From Methanohalophilus halophilus (GTDB taxonomy: Archaea > Halobacteriota > Methanosarcinia > Methanosarcinales > Methanosarcinaceae): a stretch of 64,000 bases of DNA. A model generated the notes under the pieces. It was not told where the DNA came from, made no database searches, and saw nothing but the letters and a program-made list of their open reading frames with translations. The DNA is taken from positions 758,057 through 822,056 of the forward strand of contig NZ_CP017921.1 in the NCBI RefSeq assembly GCF_001889405.1, read 5' to 3'. Within the stretch, counting starts at the first letter, position 1, and every line of letters begins with the position of its first letter. Both the position numbers and the translations under genes were made by a program. Shown here piece after piece: positions 1 to 9,243 of the stretch.

Positions 1-728
<728 letters not shown>

Positions 729-801
729 TCGCAGCATCAATGTCTTCGCGGGCTTCTAAAGCATATTTTGAACGCTCACGAAGGCTATCAGAAACATGTG
801 A

Positions 802-835
802 GGGCGGTGTTTCAATACAATCTGAAACGCCGCCC
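802..835 (+). terminator. intrinsic-type terminator after katG
   Basis: A 13-bp stem pairs GGGCGGTGTTTCA (802-814) with TGAAACGCCGCCC (823-835), with one G-U pair and an 8-base loop, and is followed by CCTTCTTTT. GC-rich hairpin plus T-tract is the bacterial layout; archaeal termination normally relies on T-runs alone. It lies about 75 bp after the katG stop. Confidence 0.75.
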
Positions 836-1148
836 CTTCTTTTGGCCCTTACACTTTACTGGTGCACATACACGCCTCCAGCGCAGACAGACTGCTTTTG
901 TTTTTCAAGGCAGTCCTGGTTATGGAACAGGAATGGATGAAGATTTGGAACTTGGTTAAAGCAAGTCGAAAAGCTCACAGCCATGGCAAAAGATGAGTGT
1001 GCAAAGGTGGCTGCAAAGTAAATCATATTCGACTATGGTTGCAGTTTTCCATCACAGGGTTAAAATATTTTCCTTGCTCTTTTTCCCAGCGATTGTTTGG
1101 TATGAATTCCAAACACTTTACTTTTTATAGATATGTCACAGGGTTTAA
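836..1148. other. intergenic stretch between katG and polB
   Basis: No gene is supported here. Two things are visible. Around 948-1022 a short frame ends in KQVEKLTAMAKDECAKVAAK and a TAA, preceded by a stop and continuable only through a frameshift; it may be a decayed gene end. At 1094-1115 there is a perfect 7-bp inverted repeat, TGTTTGG and CCAAACA around 8 bases, 35 bp upstream of the polB TATA box, which could be an operator or the end hairpin of the decayed unit. Confidence 0.4.
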
Positions 1149-1149
1149 G

Positions 1150-1158
1150 TTATAAATA
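1150..1158 (+). promoter_or_regulatory. TATA box of polB
   Basis: TTATAAATA lies about 55 bp upstream of the preferred polB start. Transcription would begin near 1180, leaving a leader of roughly 30 bases. No clear Shine-Dalgarno sequence precedes the ATG. Confidence 0.5.
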
Positions 1159-1210
1159 AGAAAACTCATACTGCATACCCATAATCAATCACCTTTTCAC
1201 AGTGAAAACC

Positions 1211-3967
1211 ATGGCCACAAACCTACCTGATCAGCTAGAATTCCAGCTCATAGATGCCGACTACTTCAGACAGGACAACTCTCCTGTAATACGCCTGTTT
1301 GGGCGTTCCTCAGAAGGTAAAAGTATATGCTGTCAGGTACCTGGTTTCGAACCTTATTTTTATGTCAACTGTAATGCAGATCTGGAACAGGTTGCATCTG
1401 CTATCAAACAAAAGTTCGAGCAGGTGAAAGCCATAGAAGAGGTTGAGAGGTTTGAACCGGTAGGCTACCAGACCACAGCCACCCATATGTTAAAGATAAT
1501 CACCCATGATCCGGGTAACGTGCCGGAGATCAGGGATGATATAGCCGCCATGCCTGCTGTAAAAGAGATCTATGAGGCAGACATCCTATTCAGGAACCGC
1601 TTTCTAATTGATAGGAACCTGCATGGGATGGGTTGGATGCGGATAACCCCTCAGGGTTCCCTGCAGGACCTCCCCCTCTGCAATATAACCTGCAGCAGTG
1701 AGAATGTGGAAGAATTTGAAAGAAAGGAACCTGCACCTCTGCGAAACCTGGCTTTTGACATAGAGTGTTTGCCAGTGGACGGCAATATGCCCACTCCTGA
1801 AACCTCTCCGGTTATAATGATCAGTATCTCCTTTGCACCGGCCTATCAGGGTAAAGAAACCATAGTCCTGATAGCCAAACCTGCGGAGGGGCTTGACGGG
1901 GATGTGGAAGCATGTCAGGATGAAGCTTCCATGCTATCCAGGTTTTTTGAGATATTCAGGGAATACGATCCCGACGTAGTGACCGGCTACAACAGCAATG
2001 ATTTTGATATTCCATATATAACCGATCGCGTATCCATTCTCAACACAAATGGCCACAGGATTAAATCCGATGTAGGTAGGGACGGCAGGAGCCTGGGTTA
2101 CAGGAAAATAGGCACTCGCACCCTGGTTGATATCCCCGGCAGGGCCGTTGTCGATGTTTTGCCCCTGATCAGGCAGGAATTCAGCCTGAAACGTTATACA
2201 CTCAGGAATGTCTCCCATGAATTGCTCGACAAGGAAAAACTGGATGTTTCCCCTCAGGACATGGAAGAATACTGGGAAGATGACGGTGCCAAACTCTACG
2301 AATTTATCAATTATGCCAGACGTGACTCCGAGCTTGCCCTTGAACTGCTTCTGCAACTAAAATTACTCGATAAACATATAGCGGTATCCCAGGTCAGCGG
2401 CACTCTGCTTCAGGATGTTATAAGCGGTGGCCAGACCAATATGGTCGAACAGTTGCTCCTGAGTGAATATGGCAAGCAGAACAGGGTCATGTCATCCAAA
2501 CCCGATGAACACACTTCCCAGCAAAGACGGAAGATGAATGAGAACCTTAAAGGAGGAGCAGTCCTTGAGCCTCATAAGGGGTTACATGAAAACGTTCTTG
2601 TGCTGGATTATAAGTCGCTTTATCCCACCATTATAATGGCCCACAATCTCTGCTATACTACCGTTGTGGAAAACACCAATCTGGAAGCAGATGATCTTAT
2701 AATCTCTCCTACCGGGGATAAATTTGTCAAACCCCGTCTATACAAAGGCATCGTACCCTCGGTACTCGAGGACCTTTTGAGAAGGCGCAGTGAAACCAAG
2801 CAAATAATGAAAAAGACCAGTGATGAAAACCAACACCGTGTTCTTGATGCCACCCAGCTTGCTCTGAAAATCCTGCTCAACAGTTTTTATGGTTATTCCG
2901 GTTATGCCCGGGCACGTCTGTACAGTCTGGGAATGGCCGGCTCAGTAACAAGTATTGGCAGGGAAAACATCGCCCGCACAGAGGAGATTGTCTGCAGCCA
3001 GATAGGCGGTGTGATTCTCAGGAATGACGAAGTCTATTTCAGGGATGAAGCAGGCGAGATTAGACCTGATGATAAACAAGTTAACCTTTCCATTGTTTAC
3101 GGGGATACGGACAGTGTTTTTGTGCACTGTATGGATAAAGACAACAGGGAAATATCTCCTGATGACCTTACTTTGGAGGAATCTGCCCGGGTGGGCAGCA
3201 AAGTTGCTTCCCTGGTAACCGCATCCCTGCCGGATCCCATGGAACTTGAGTTCGAAGCCACCGCCAGGCGTGTCCTGCTTGTAGCAAAGAAACGCTATGC
3301 TCAATGGCTGTTTGAACCTGCGGGAGACGGCTGGAAGGATAAGATCAAGGTTAAGGGTCTGGAAACCGTCAGGCGTGACTGGTGTGAGCTGACATCCAAT
3401 ATGTTAAACCGGGTACTGGAATATGTACTGAAAGAAGGTAATGTCGAAAAGGCAGTGGAACATGTGAAAACCACTGTGGACAGGGTGCGCAATCTGGACG
3501 TCACCCGGGATTCTGATATTATTGATGATCTGGTACTGACAAAGACCTTTTCCAAGAGCCCTTCAAGTTACAAGAACAAACAACCTCATCTCACCGTTGT
3601 GGAGAAGATAGAACAGCGCACCGGCATGCGTCCTTCCATCGGAGAGAGAATCCCCTTTGTGATAGTTGCGGGCAAGGACCTTTTTGTAAATCGTGCGGAA
3701 GACCCTGAGTATGTCAGGCAGCACAACATAGCCCTGGATGTTGATTACTATATCCAGAAACAGCTCCTCCCGCCGGTGGAACGTATCCTTTCGGTATTCG
3801 GGGTGAATATAGCAACCCTGGATCATGATTCCAGACAAAAAGGGCTTTTTGATTTTTCAAAAACCAAACCTGCCGACAATGGGTGTCAGATGAATGCCGA
3901 AATAAGGGAACCTGAAAAGGAAAAGATTCCTGAAAACGGTAACCAGAGTTCTCTTCTTGATTTCTGA
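1211..3967 (+). CDS. polB: family B DNA polymerase
   Basis: Replicative or repair DNA polymerase with proofreading, 918 residues from the ATG at 1211; an in-frame GTG three codons upstream is possible but less likely. The 3'-5' exonuclease motifs are all present: FDIEC (D183, E185), VTGYNSNDFDIPYI, and YARRDSELA. Polymerase motif A is DYKSLYPTII (D466) and motif C is YGDTDS (D632, D634). No intein interrupts these motifs. The C-terminus carries two sequences of PCNA-interacting (PIP) type, QKGLFDF at 876-882 and QSSLLDF at the last seven residues, which should tether the enzyme to the sliding clamp. It is a stand-alone gene, convergent with the permease and separated from it by one base. Confidence 0.97.
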   Translation: MATNLPDQLEFQLIDADYFRQDNSPVIRLFGRSSEGKSICCQVPGFEPYFYVNCNADLEQVASAIKQKFEQVKAIEEVERFEPVGYQTTATHMLKIITHDPGNVPEIRDDIAAMPAVKEIYEADILFRNRFLIDRNLHGMGWMRITPQGSLQDLPLCNITCSSENVEEFERKEPAPLRNLAFDIECLPVDGNMPTPETSPVIMISISFAPAYQGKETIVLIAKPAEGLDGDVEACQDEASMLSRFFEIFREYDPDVVTGYNSNDFDIPYITDRVSILNTNGHRIKSDVGRDGRSLGYRKIGTRTLVDIPGRAVVDVLPLIRQEFSLKRYTLRNVSHELLDKEKLDVSPQDMEEYWEDDGAKLYEFINYARRDSELALELLLQLKLLDKHIAVSQVSGTLLQDVISGGQTNMVEQLLLSEYGKQNRVMSSKPDEHTSQQRRKMNENLKGGAVLEPHKGLHENVLVLDYKSLYPTIIMAHNLCYTTVVENTNLEADDLIISPTGDKFVKPRLYKGIVPSVLEDLLRRRSETKQIMKKTSDENQHRVLDATQLALKILLNSFYGYSGYARARLYSLGMAGSVTSIGRENIARTEEIVCSQIGGVILRNDEVYFRDEAGEIRPDDKQVNLSIVYGDTDSVFVHCMDKDNREISPDDLTLEESARVGSKVASLVTASLPDPMELEFEATARRVLLVAKKRYAQWLFEPAGDGWKDKIKVKGLETVRRDWCELTSNMLNRVLEYVLKEGNVEKAVEHVKTTVDRVRNLDVTRDSDIIDDLVLTKTFSKSPSSYKNKQPHLTVVEKIEQRTGMRPSIGERIPFVIVAGKDLFVNRAEDPEYVRQHNIALDVDYYIQKQLLPPVERILSVFGVNIATLDHDSRQKGLFDFSKTKPADNGCQMNAEIREPEKEKIPENGNQSSLLDF

Positions 3968-3968
3968 A

Positions 3969-5138
3969 TCATATACTTTCTATGGCTTCTACGGGATCCA
4001 GTTTTGATGCTTTTCTTGCCGGATACACTCCGGCGATCATATTTATTATAAAAGCAAAGATGGCGGCATAAAGGAAATTCATTGCCTCAATTTTCATGGG
4101 CATACGTGTAAGTCCCAGATACATTTCGGCAGGTAATTCTATTTCGTAGGACCCAATTGCCACAGCTGTAAAATATCCCAGTACAAGACCCAGCAGCAGG
4201 CCGAAAGCTCCCAGGATTGTGGATTCTATCAGGAATATTTTAGTGATGCTTTTTCTGGAAGTGCCCATTGCCATGAGCATTCCGATCTCACTTTTCTTGT
4301 CCATGACAATATTGATCAGTGTATTGGCGATACCAAATCCTGCGGTTATATAGATCAGGATATAGTAAAGCCACACAAACACCTTCTGGGTATTGAGTAA
4401 CTCCAGAAGTTGACTGTTGATCTCAATCCAGCTATCAGCTCTTAGGCCTGTTTCTTTTTCAATTTCCGAAGCGATTACTTCTGCATTATATGGATCTGTG
4501 ACACGCATGGATATTGCAGTGATTGTTCCCTTCTCATCATAAAAATCCTGCAGGGTTTCCAGTCTTGCATAGGCAACACTTTTGTCCCGACCAGTACCGC
4601 TGTCAAAGATCCCGATAACTTTCAGGGATAGGTCGCCGGCCTGAGGGGAGGTTATCTGTACCCATTCACCAGGTCTTGCTTCCAGATCATTGGCCAGGTC
4701 ATCCCCGATAAGGATACCTTTGCCACTTCTGGCAAGGTCTTCATAAGTCCCCTCCACGATATCGGGTTTAATGTGCATCACATTGTCTTCATCAGGTGGA
4801 TCCACTCCGAATATGTTGATCCCTGCGGAATTATCCCGATATGTAATAACGGCCTGTTTTTCAAGGTATGCAGAAGAAGCAATAACTGCGGGTGTGCTTT
4901 CTATTACAGATTTATAATAATCATAAAGGTGTATGCCTGCATCCCTTTCCTCTGCAGGATACACCACTATATGAGGAGAGTTTTCCACTGTCTTTTCTAT
5001 CAGTTCATCGGTAAACCCGGTCATAAGGGACATCAGGACTACAATAACCACTACAGCAAGGGCTACAGCAAGAATGGAAAAGAATGTATTGCGCTGTTTT
5101 GAAGCGATATGCCTGCGGGCAATCCTGAATTCGAACAT
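3969..5138 (-). CDS. ABC transporter permease of FtsX/LolC/MacB type
   Basis: 389-residue membrane protein. One hydrophobic helix lies near residues 18-42, followed by a periplasmic-type (extracellular) domain of about 200 residues, then three helices near 255-280, 300-330 and 350-375. This is the standard MacB_PCD plus FtsX arrangement. Such permeases pair with an ATPase like the one at 7407-8087 to work on envelope proteins or lipids at the membrane rather than as classical importers. It follows enolase by six bases on the same strand, so both are probably co-transcribed. The partner ATPase is 2.3 kb away and separated by other genes; that pairing is an inference. Substrate unknown. Confidence 0.85.
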   Translation of the reverse strand: MFEFRIARRHIASKQRNTFFSILAVALAVVVIVVLMSLMTGFTDELIEKTVENSPHIVVYPAEERDAGIHLYDYYKSVIESTPAVIASSAYLEKQAVITYRDNSAGINIFGVDPPDEDNVMHIKPDIVEGTYEDLARSGKGILIGDDLANDLEARPGEWVQITSPQAGDLSLKVIGIFDSGTGRDKSVAYARLETLQDFYDEKGTITAISMRVTDPYNAEVIASEIEKETGLRADSWIEINSQLLELLNTQKVFVWLYYILIYITAGFGIANTLINIVMDKKSEIGMLMAMGTSRKSITKIFLIESTILGAFGLLLGLVLGYFTAVAIGSYEIELPAEMYLGLTRMPMKIEAMNFLYAAIFAFIINMIAGVYPARKASKLDPVEAIESI

Positions 5139-5144
5139 AAAGTT

Positions 5145-6422
5145 TCAGAGCTGCACATAACGTGCAGCATCTCCCAGATTTTCTTCAATACGCAGAAGCT
5201 GGTTGTACTTGGCAGTTCTTTCCCCTCTGGCAGGAGCTCCGGTCTTGATGAGATCCGCTCCGATTGCCACTGAAATATCTGCAATCATTGCATCCTCGGT
5301 TTCTGCAGACCTGTGGCTTACCACTACATTATAGCCGCTGCGGAATGCCATGCTTGCAGCATCGAAAGACTCAGAAAGAGTACCTATCTGGTTTACCTTG
5401 AGCAGCAGGGCATTTGCGGCTTCCATCTCGATACCTTTGGCAAGCCTTGAAACATTTGTGACAAACAGGTCATCTCCCACAATGATGGTCTCCCAGGCTT
5501 CATTGGTGAGGTTTGCGAAATCCTCAAAGGCTTCCTCGTGGAAGGGATCTTCAATCATTACTATAGGGTATGTGTCAATCAGGTCGACGTAGAAATCGGT
5601 AAGTTCTGCTCCGGTCATGGTGGTCCCGTCGATATTGTAGTTCTCCCCATCGAAAAACTCAGAGGCAGCGGCGTCCATCCCGATGGTTACCTCGGACTCG
5701 GTATATCCCGCTTCTTCTATGCCACTTACCAGGGCATCCAGGGCATCCACTGTCTGGTCAATGGGTGGAGCATATCCTCCCTCATATCCCACATTGGTTG
5801 CAGAAGCACCATATTTGTCTTCCAGGACCTTCCCCAGGGCACTATAGGTCTCGCTTCCCATCTGCAGGGCATTTGAATAAGTATCAGTACCTTTGGGCTG
5901 GATCATGAATTCCTGGATTGCAAGACCATTGCCTGCATGCTTGCCCCCGTTAAGGACGTTCATTGTGGGAACGGGGAGTGCAAAGGAATTCGATCCTCCA
6001 AGATACCTGTACAGGGGCATATTGAGCGAATCTGCAGCTGCATTGGCAACAGCCATTGAAACACCCAGGATGGCATTTGCACCGAAAGTAATCTTGTTGT
6101 CGGTTCCGTCAAGGGCTATCATTAATCCATCGATCTCCCTCTGGCTGCGCACATCATAACCAGTCAGTTCTCCGGCTATTGTTGTATTGACATTGTCCAC
6201 GGCATCGAGGACACCTTTACCATTGTAGCGTTCATCCTCCTTATCCCGCATCTCAATGGCTTCGTTTGTTCCTGTGGAAGCTCCTGAAGGGACACTGGCC
6301 CTGCCAAAACCCTTTGGTGTGAACACATCAACCTCCACTGTGGGATTTCCCCTGGAGTCCAATATCTCTCTTGCATGAATCTTTTCTATCCGGTATCCTG
6401 CTTCTTCTGCCCTGTAACTCAT
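5145..6422 (-). CDS. eno: enolase
   Basis: Phosphopyruvate hydratase of glycolysis/gluconeogenesis, interconverting 2-phosphoglycerate and phosphoenolpyruvate in the cytoplasm. The 425 residues are the usual length. Family motifs are intact: ILDSRGNPTVEV near the N-terminus, the GASTG loop, the MIEDPF metal-site segment, the catalytic-lysine strand LLKVNQIG, and the SHRSAETED signature. The ATG is preceded by GGCGG at a normal distance, and a TATA box lies about 45 bp upstream. In methanogens the gene serves mainly gluconeogenesis. The following ABC permease probably shares its transcript. Confidence 0.98.
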   Translation of the reverse strand: MSYRAEEAGYRIEKIHAREILDSRGNPTVEVDVFTPKGFGRASVPSGASTGTNEAIEMRDKEDERYNGKGVLDAVDNVNTTIAGELTGYDVRSQREIDGLMIALDGTDNKITFGANAILGVSMAVANAAADSLNMPLYRYLGGSNSFALPVPTMNVLNGGKHAGNGLAIQEFMIQPKGTDTYSNALQMGSETYSALGKVLEDKYGASATNVGYEGGYAPPIDQTVDALDALVSGIEEAGYTESEVTIGMDAAASEFFDGENYNIDGTTMTGAELTDFYVDLIDTYPIVMIEDPFHEEAFEDFANLTNEAWETIIVGDDLFVTNVSRLAKGIEMEAANALLLKVNQIGTLSESFDAASMAFRSGYNVVVSHRSAETEDAMIADISVAIGADLIKTGAPARGERTAKYNQLLRIEENLGDAARYVQL

Positions 6423-6573
6423 GATAATTCCGCCTTGGACTTTGTTTACTGAATAGGAAATTACTGTATATATAATATTCTTGTCCCTGAAATTCGTGTT
6501 GCTAATGTTTTGTACGTATCTTCCTATAATGTATTCATAAAATATATATTAATGGAGCCATCTTTCTCCCTTT
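6423..6573. promoter_or_regulatory. divergent promoter region, eno and HTH regulator
   Basis: Two TATA boxes face apart. TGTATATATAATATT at 6465-6479 serves eno on the minus strand. AATATATATTAA at 6541-6552 serves the regulator on the plus strand; its centre is about 27 bp before the ATG, which predicts a leaderless transcript. The regulator may act on this shared region, but no clear operator was recognised. Confidence 0.6.
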
Positions 6574-6951
6574 ATGAATGATGCTGCTTTCATAAAGCTT
6601 GATTCCAGCAAAAGGGAGATTGCAGACCTACTTCAAAACCTGTACCTCTCCCGCATAGAAGCTCTAGCTATGACCTGCCTTATTGATGGCGATTCGCTTA
6701 CATCAAGCCAGATTGAAAATCTCACCGGCTTGAGACAGCCAGAAGTAAGTGTTGCCATGAAACCTCTCTGCAAAAAAGGTATAGTTGAGTCCTGGGATCA
6801 GAAGGTATCAAAGGATCGAGGTAGGCCTCGCCGTTACTATAAATTAAAATTATCTTTTGATAAATTCATGAGAGATCTGGAAAATGACATATCGGCCGAA
6901 ATAGAGTGTAAATCCCACGCGCTCAATAGGCTAAAGCAGATATGTATTTAA
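6574..6951 (+). CDS. winged-helix transcription regulator
   Basis: 125-residue cytoplasmic DNA-binding protein. Residues about 18-85 form a winged helix: helices around LSRIEALAMTCLI and TSSQIENLTGLRQPEVSVAM (recognition helix), then a wing with the basic turn SKDRGRPRRYYKL. The C-terminal 35 residues look helical and could dimerise. The pattern resembles the predicted archaeal regulators related to the ArsR/TrmB group. No ligand domain is present. The gene diverges from eno, and its last four bases overlap the end of the PPC-domain gene on the other strand. Target genes are unknown; eno is a candidate only by position. Confidence 0.75.
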   Translation: MNDAAFIKLDSSKREIADLLQNLYLSRIEALAMTCLIDGDSLTSSQIENLTGLRQPEVSVAMKPLCKKGIVESWDQKVSKDRGRPRRYYKLKLSFDKFMRDLENDISAEIECKSHALNRLKQICI

Positions 6952-7397
6952 TCCTCTTTTTTCGCGAAATTGATTGGGGCAAATCCTCTTGTACTGTCAA
7001 ATTTGCGTAAAGCATCCATTCCGTCAATTTCAAGAAGAAGAATTTCCGTTACCATGAAGGCTTCATTGTGTTTTCGCATGCATCCAATACTGGCTTTTCC
7101 ATCCCTGCCCAGACCGGTATGGAGATGAACTACGGGTTTTTTATTCTCAAGCATTATGTTGCCAATACCGATTATTTCGTGCGGGTCCACAAATGAATTC
7201 CACATGGGTTCTGGAGGGATCATATCTTTGAGTGGGCCGGTGACCAGATTTGAGGTCCTGCATGCTCCCAGCATGAAAAGGAATGCCTTTTCTATAGTTT
7301 TTTCTTCTGCCAGGGCCGTTATGCTCTCTATTATATCTTCACCGTCATCTACCCTGAGGACAAATACCCTTCCTATCTTTCCTTCTCTGTATTCCAT
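6948..7397 (-). CDS. PPC/DUF296 domain protein
   Basis: 149 residues made almost entirely of one PPC (DUF296) domain, the fold also found fused to AT-hooks in plants. The family hallmarks visible are FMLGACRTSNLVTG, the histidine-rich strand PVVHLHTGLGRDG and the GCMRKHNEAFMVTEILL segment. Prokaryotic members form trimers and often bind a metal through these histidines; their biochemical role is not established. It starts 9 bases after the end of the ABC ATPase gene, with GGGAA before the ATG, so it is the last gene of the surface protein-CetZ-ATPase transcript. Confidence 0.8.
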   Translation of the reverse strand: MEYREGKIGRVFVLRVDDGEDIIESITALAEEKTIEKAFLFMLGACRTSNLVTGPLKDMIPPEPMWNSFVDPHEIIGIGNIMLENKKPVVHLHTGLGRDGKASIGCMRKHNEAFMVTEILLLEIDGMDALRKFDSTRGFAPINFAKKED

Positions 7398-7406
7398 GCT
7401 ATTCCC

Positions 7407-8087
7407 TTATTCAGTAATTTTGCCATCTACGATCCTGACGATTCTGTCGGTTTTGCGGGCCATGTTTTCATCATGGGTCACCAGAATGAATGTCTGGTCA
7501 AATTCCCTATTCAGCTTCCTTAAAAGCTCATAGACCTTGTCACTGGAATGGCTGTCCAGATTCCCGGTAGGTTCGTCCCCGATGACGATCTTTGGGTGGT
7601 TTACAAGTGCTCTTGCCACGGCAACACGCTGGTTTTGCCCTCCTGAAAGCTGGCCCGGAAAATGGTGGAGACGGTCTTCCAATCCAACTTCATTGAGCAG
7701 TTTTTCAGCTTCTCTGGTAGCGTCATCCTTTTTCCTGCCGGCTATCAAAAGAGGCATCATAACGTTTTCCAGTGCGGTGAAGTCGGGTAAAAGATGATGG
7801 TACTGGAATATAAAGCCAAGCAATTTGTTTCGTGCACTGGATCGTTGCTGGTCATCCATGCTGGTGACATCCTGACCGTCAATCAGGATAGTGCCTTTTG
7901 TGGGTGTGTCCAGAATACCTATCATGTGTAACAAGGTACTTTTGCCGGAACCGGAAGGGCCAACTATTGAAAGGAATTCACCTTTTTTCACATCAAGGTC
8001 CAGTCCATCAAGCGCCTTTACCTCGACCCCATCACCATAGACCTTTTCCAATCCACGGATTTCGATGATATTGTCTGTTTGTGGCAT
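7407..8087 (-). CDS. ABC transporter ATPase, LolD/MacB type
   Basis: 226-residue cytoplasmic ATPase. Walker A is GPSGSGKST, the signature is LSGGQNQRVAVARAL, Walker B runs through IVIGDEPTGNLD, and the switch histidine is in LVTHDENMA. The loop after the Q-loop (HHLLPDFTALENVMMP) is characteristic of the LolD/MacB/FtsE group. The ATG at 8087 is preferred over one six codons upstream because AGGGAAGG stands just before it. It should drive an FtsX-type permease; the only candidate in view is at 3969-5138. It sits directly downstream of the CetZ-like gene. Confidence 0.9.
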   Translation of the reverse strand: MPQTDNIIEIRGLEKVYGDGVEVKALDGLDLDVKKGEFLSIVGPSGSGKSTLLHMIGILDTPTKGTILIDGQDVTSMDDQQRSSARNKLLGFIFQYHHLLPDFTALENVMMPLLIAGRKKDDATREAEKLLNEVGLEDRLHHFPGQLSGGQNQRVAVARALVNHPKIVIGDEPTGNLDSHSSDKVYELLRKLNREFDQTFILVTHDENMARKTDRIVRIVDGKITE

Positions 8088-8116
8088 GTCCTTCCCTGGA
8101 AACATTGCACATCATT

Positions 8117-9223
8117 TCAGTAATGCGGTTCCAGGCCTTCGATCTGGGAGAATGCCTTATCGACTTCCTTATCTTCCTGGACTCTTTCCTTTTTCTCTTT
8201 TTCGGTATTGATAGCATCGACTGCAAGATGATAAAGTTCTTCCAGTTCGGAAGCGGATTCAAGGGTAAGGACAGACAGTACCCGGGGATATTCACCTTTG
8301 CGGACAATTATTCCTTTGAAAACATGGCCTACTGAATCAGAAAGTTTCTCAACTTCCGTAGAGATTTCATCGATACTCAGGTAACTCTTGTCACCCTTGA
8401 TGATCATCATGGACCTGCTTGCTTCCTCGTAAACATTGGTATTAAACAGTAATCCGCTGGGAGATATCGCCTTTTGTATGGCTGTTCTGATAGGTACCTC
8501 CCCGTCTGCTTCGTAGTAACCAATAGTAGCAATCCCGGCTCCTCCACTCATAACAGTCTTGAAATCACCGAGATCGGTGACCATCATCATCTCGCTGTCC
8601 AGGGAATCCAGCAGGAAGATCAGCCTTTTTGCAATCATCTCATTTATGGAATCATATGCAGTTTCCACATCTCCGCCCATCTGTTTGAGGTACTGGTTAT
8701 CTGCAAGGATTATCCCGTCAACTCCACTTTCCCTTATGTCTTTGAGAGCAAATGCGGCATTTTGCAGGTACAATGTCCCTTCTTCCCTGAAAGGCAGGAT
8801 AACGACTGCATATACCGGATAATCATTTTGTTCTTTCAATTCCCGAATCAGGGAAGGAGTAAAGGATGACCCTGTACCCCCGGAGGCAGAAGTTATAACA
8901 AAAGCAATATCGAAACTGCCTCTCTCATCGAGATTGCGCATAATCTGGGATTTATTTTCATCAAAAACTTTCCTTCCCACATTTCTGTTTGCACCAACTC
9001 CGTGCAGGTGAGGTATATGGATTCGATCCTTTGCTTTGGTATATTTCATTTCCTTGAGGTCGTTTACGGCAGTATTTATGGCAAGGGTTTCCACGTTACT
9101 TTTATACTGTTGTTTTGAGTAGAATTTAGCAAACCGACTTTTGGAGCCGAATGCCTGCCTGTTTATAGAGTCCAGAATACGGTTGCCACACTGTCCGTTT
9201 CCGACCATAAGTATGTTGAGCAA
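8117..9223 (-). CDS. cetZ: CetZ/FtsZ-superfamily tubulin-like GTPase
   Basis: 368 residues with the GTP-binding half of the tubulin superfamily: GNGQCGNRI at residues 8-16, where GQxGN is more tubulin-like than FtsZ-like, and the tubulin signature loop SASGGTGSS at 112-120. A ribose-binding segment and T7-like region follow. The charged C-terminal tail (about 330-368) is unlike the FtsZ tail that binds division partners. CetZ proteins control cell shape in haloarchaea; that role is inferred here. The start is a TTG, chosen because GGAGG lies six bases upstream, whereas the next ATG (residue 6) is too far from it. Neighbours are a surface-anchored protein and an ABC ATPase. Confidence 0.82.
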   Translation of the reverse strand: MLNILMVGNGQCGNRILDSINRQAFGSKSRFAKFYSKQQYKSNVETLAINTAVNDLKEMKYTKAKDRIHIPHLHGVGANRNVGRKVFDENKSQIMRNLDERGSFDIAFVITSASGGTGSSFTPSLIRELKEQNDYPVYAVVILPFREEGTLYLQNAAFALKDIRESGVDGIILADNQYLKQMGGDVETAYDSINEMIAKRLIFLLDSLDSEMMMVTDLGDFKTVMSGGAGIATIGYYEADGEVPIRTAIQKAISPSGLLFNTNVYEEASRSMMIIKGDKSYLSIDEISTEVEKLSDSVGHVFKGIIVRKGEYPRVLSVLTLESASELEELYHLAVDAINTEKEKKERVQEDKEVDKAFSQIEGLEPHY

Positions 9224-9243
9224 TTAATTCCTCCAGATAATAT

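Noticed and set aside
740-959. Two short plus-strand frames after katG
   Set aside because: They cross the terminator hairpin, lack ribosome sites and show no domain pattern.
946-1022. Possible small gene ending KDECAKVAAK
   Set aside because: An in-frame stop and the need for a frameshift make it at best a decayed fragment; mentioned only in the intergenic entry.
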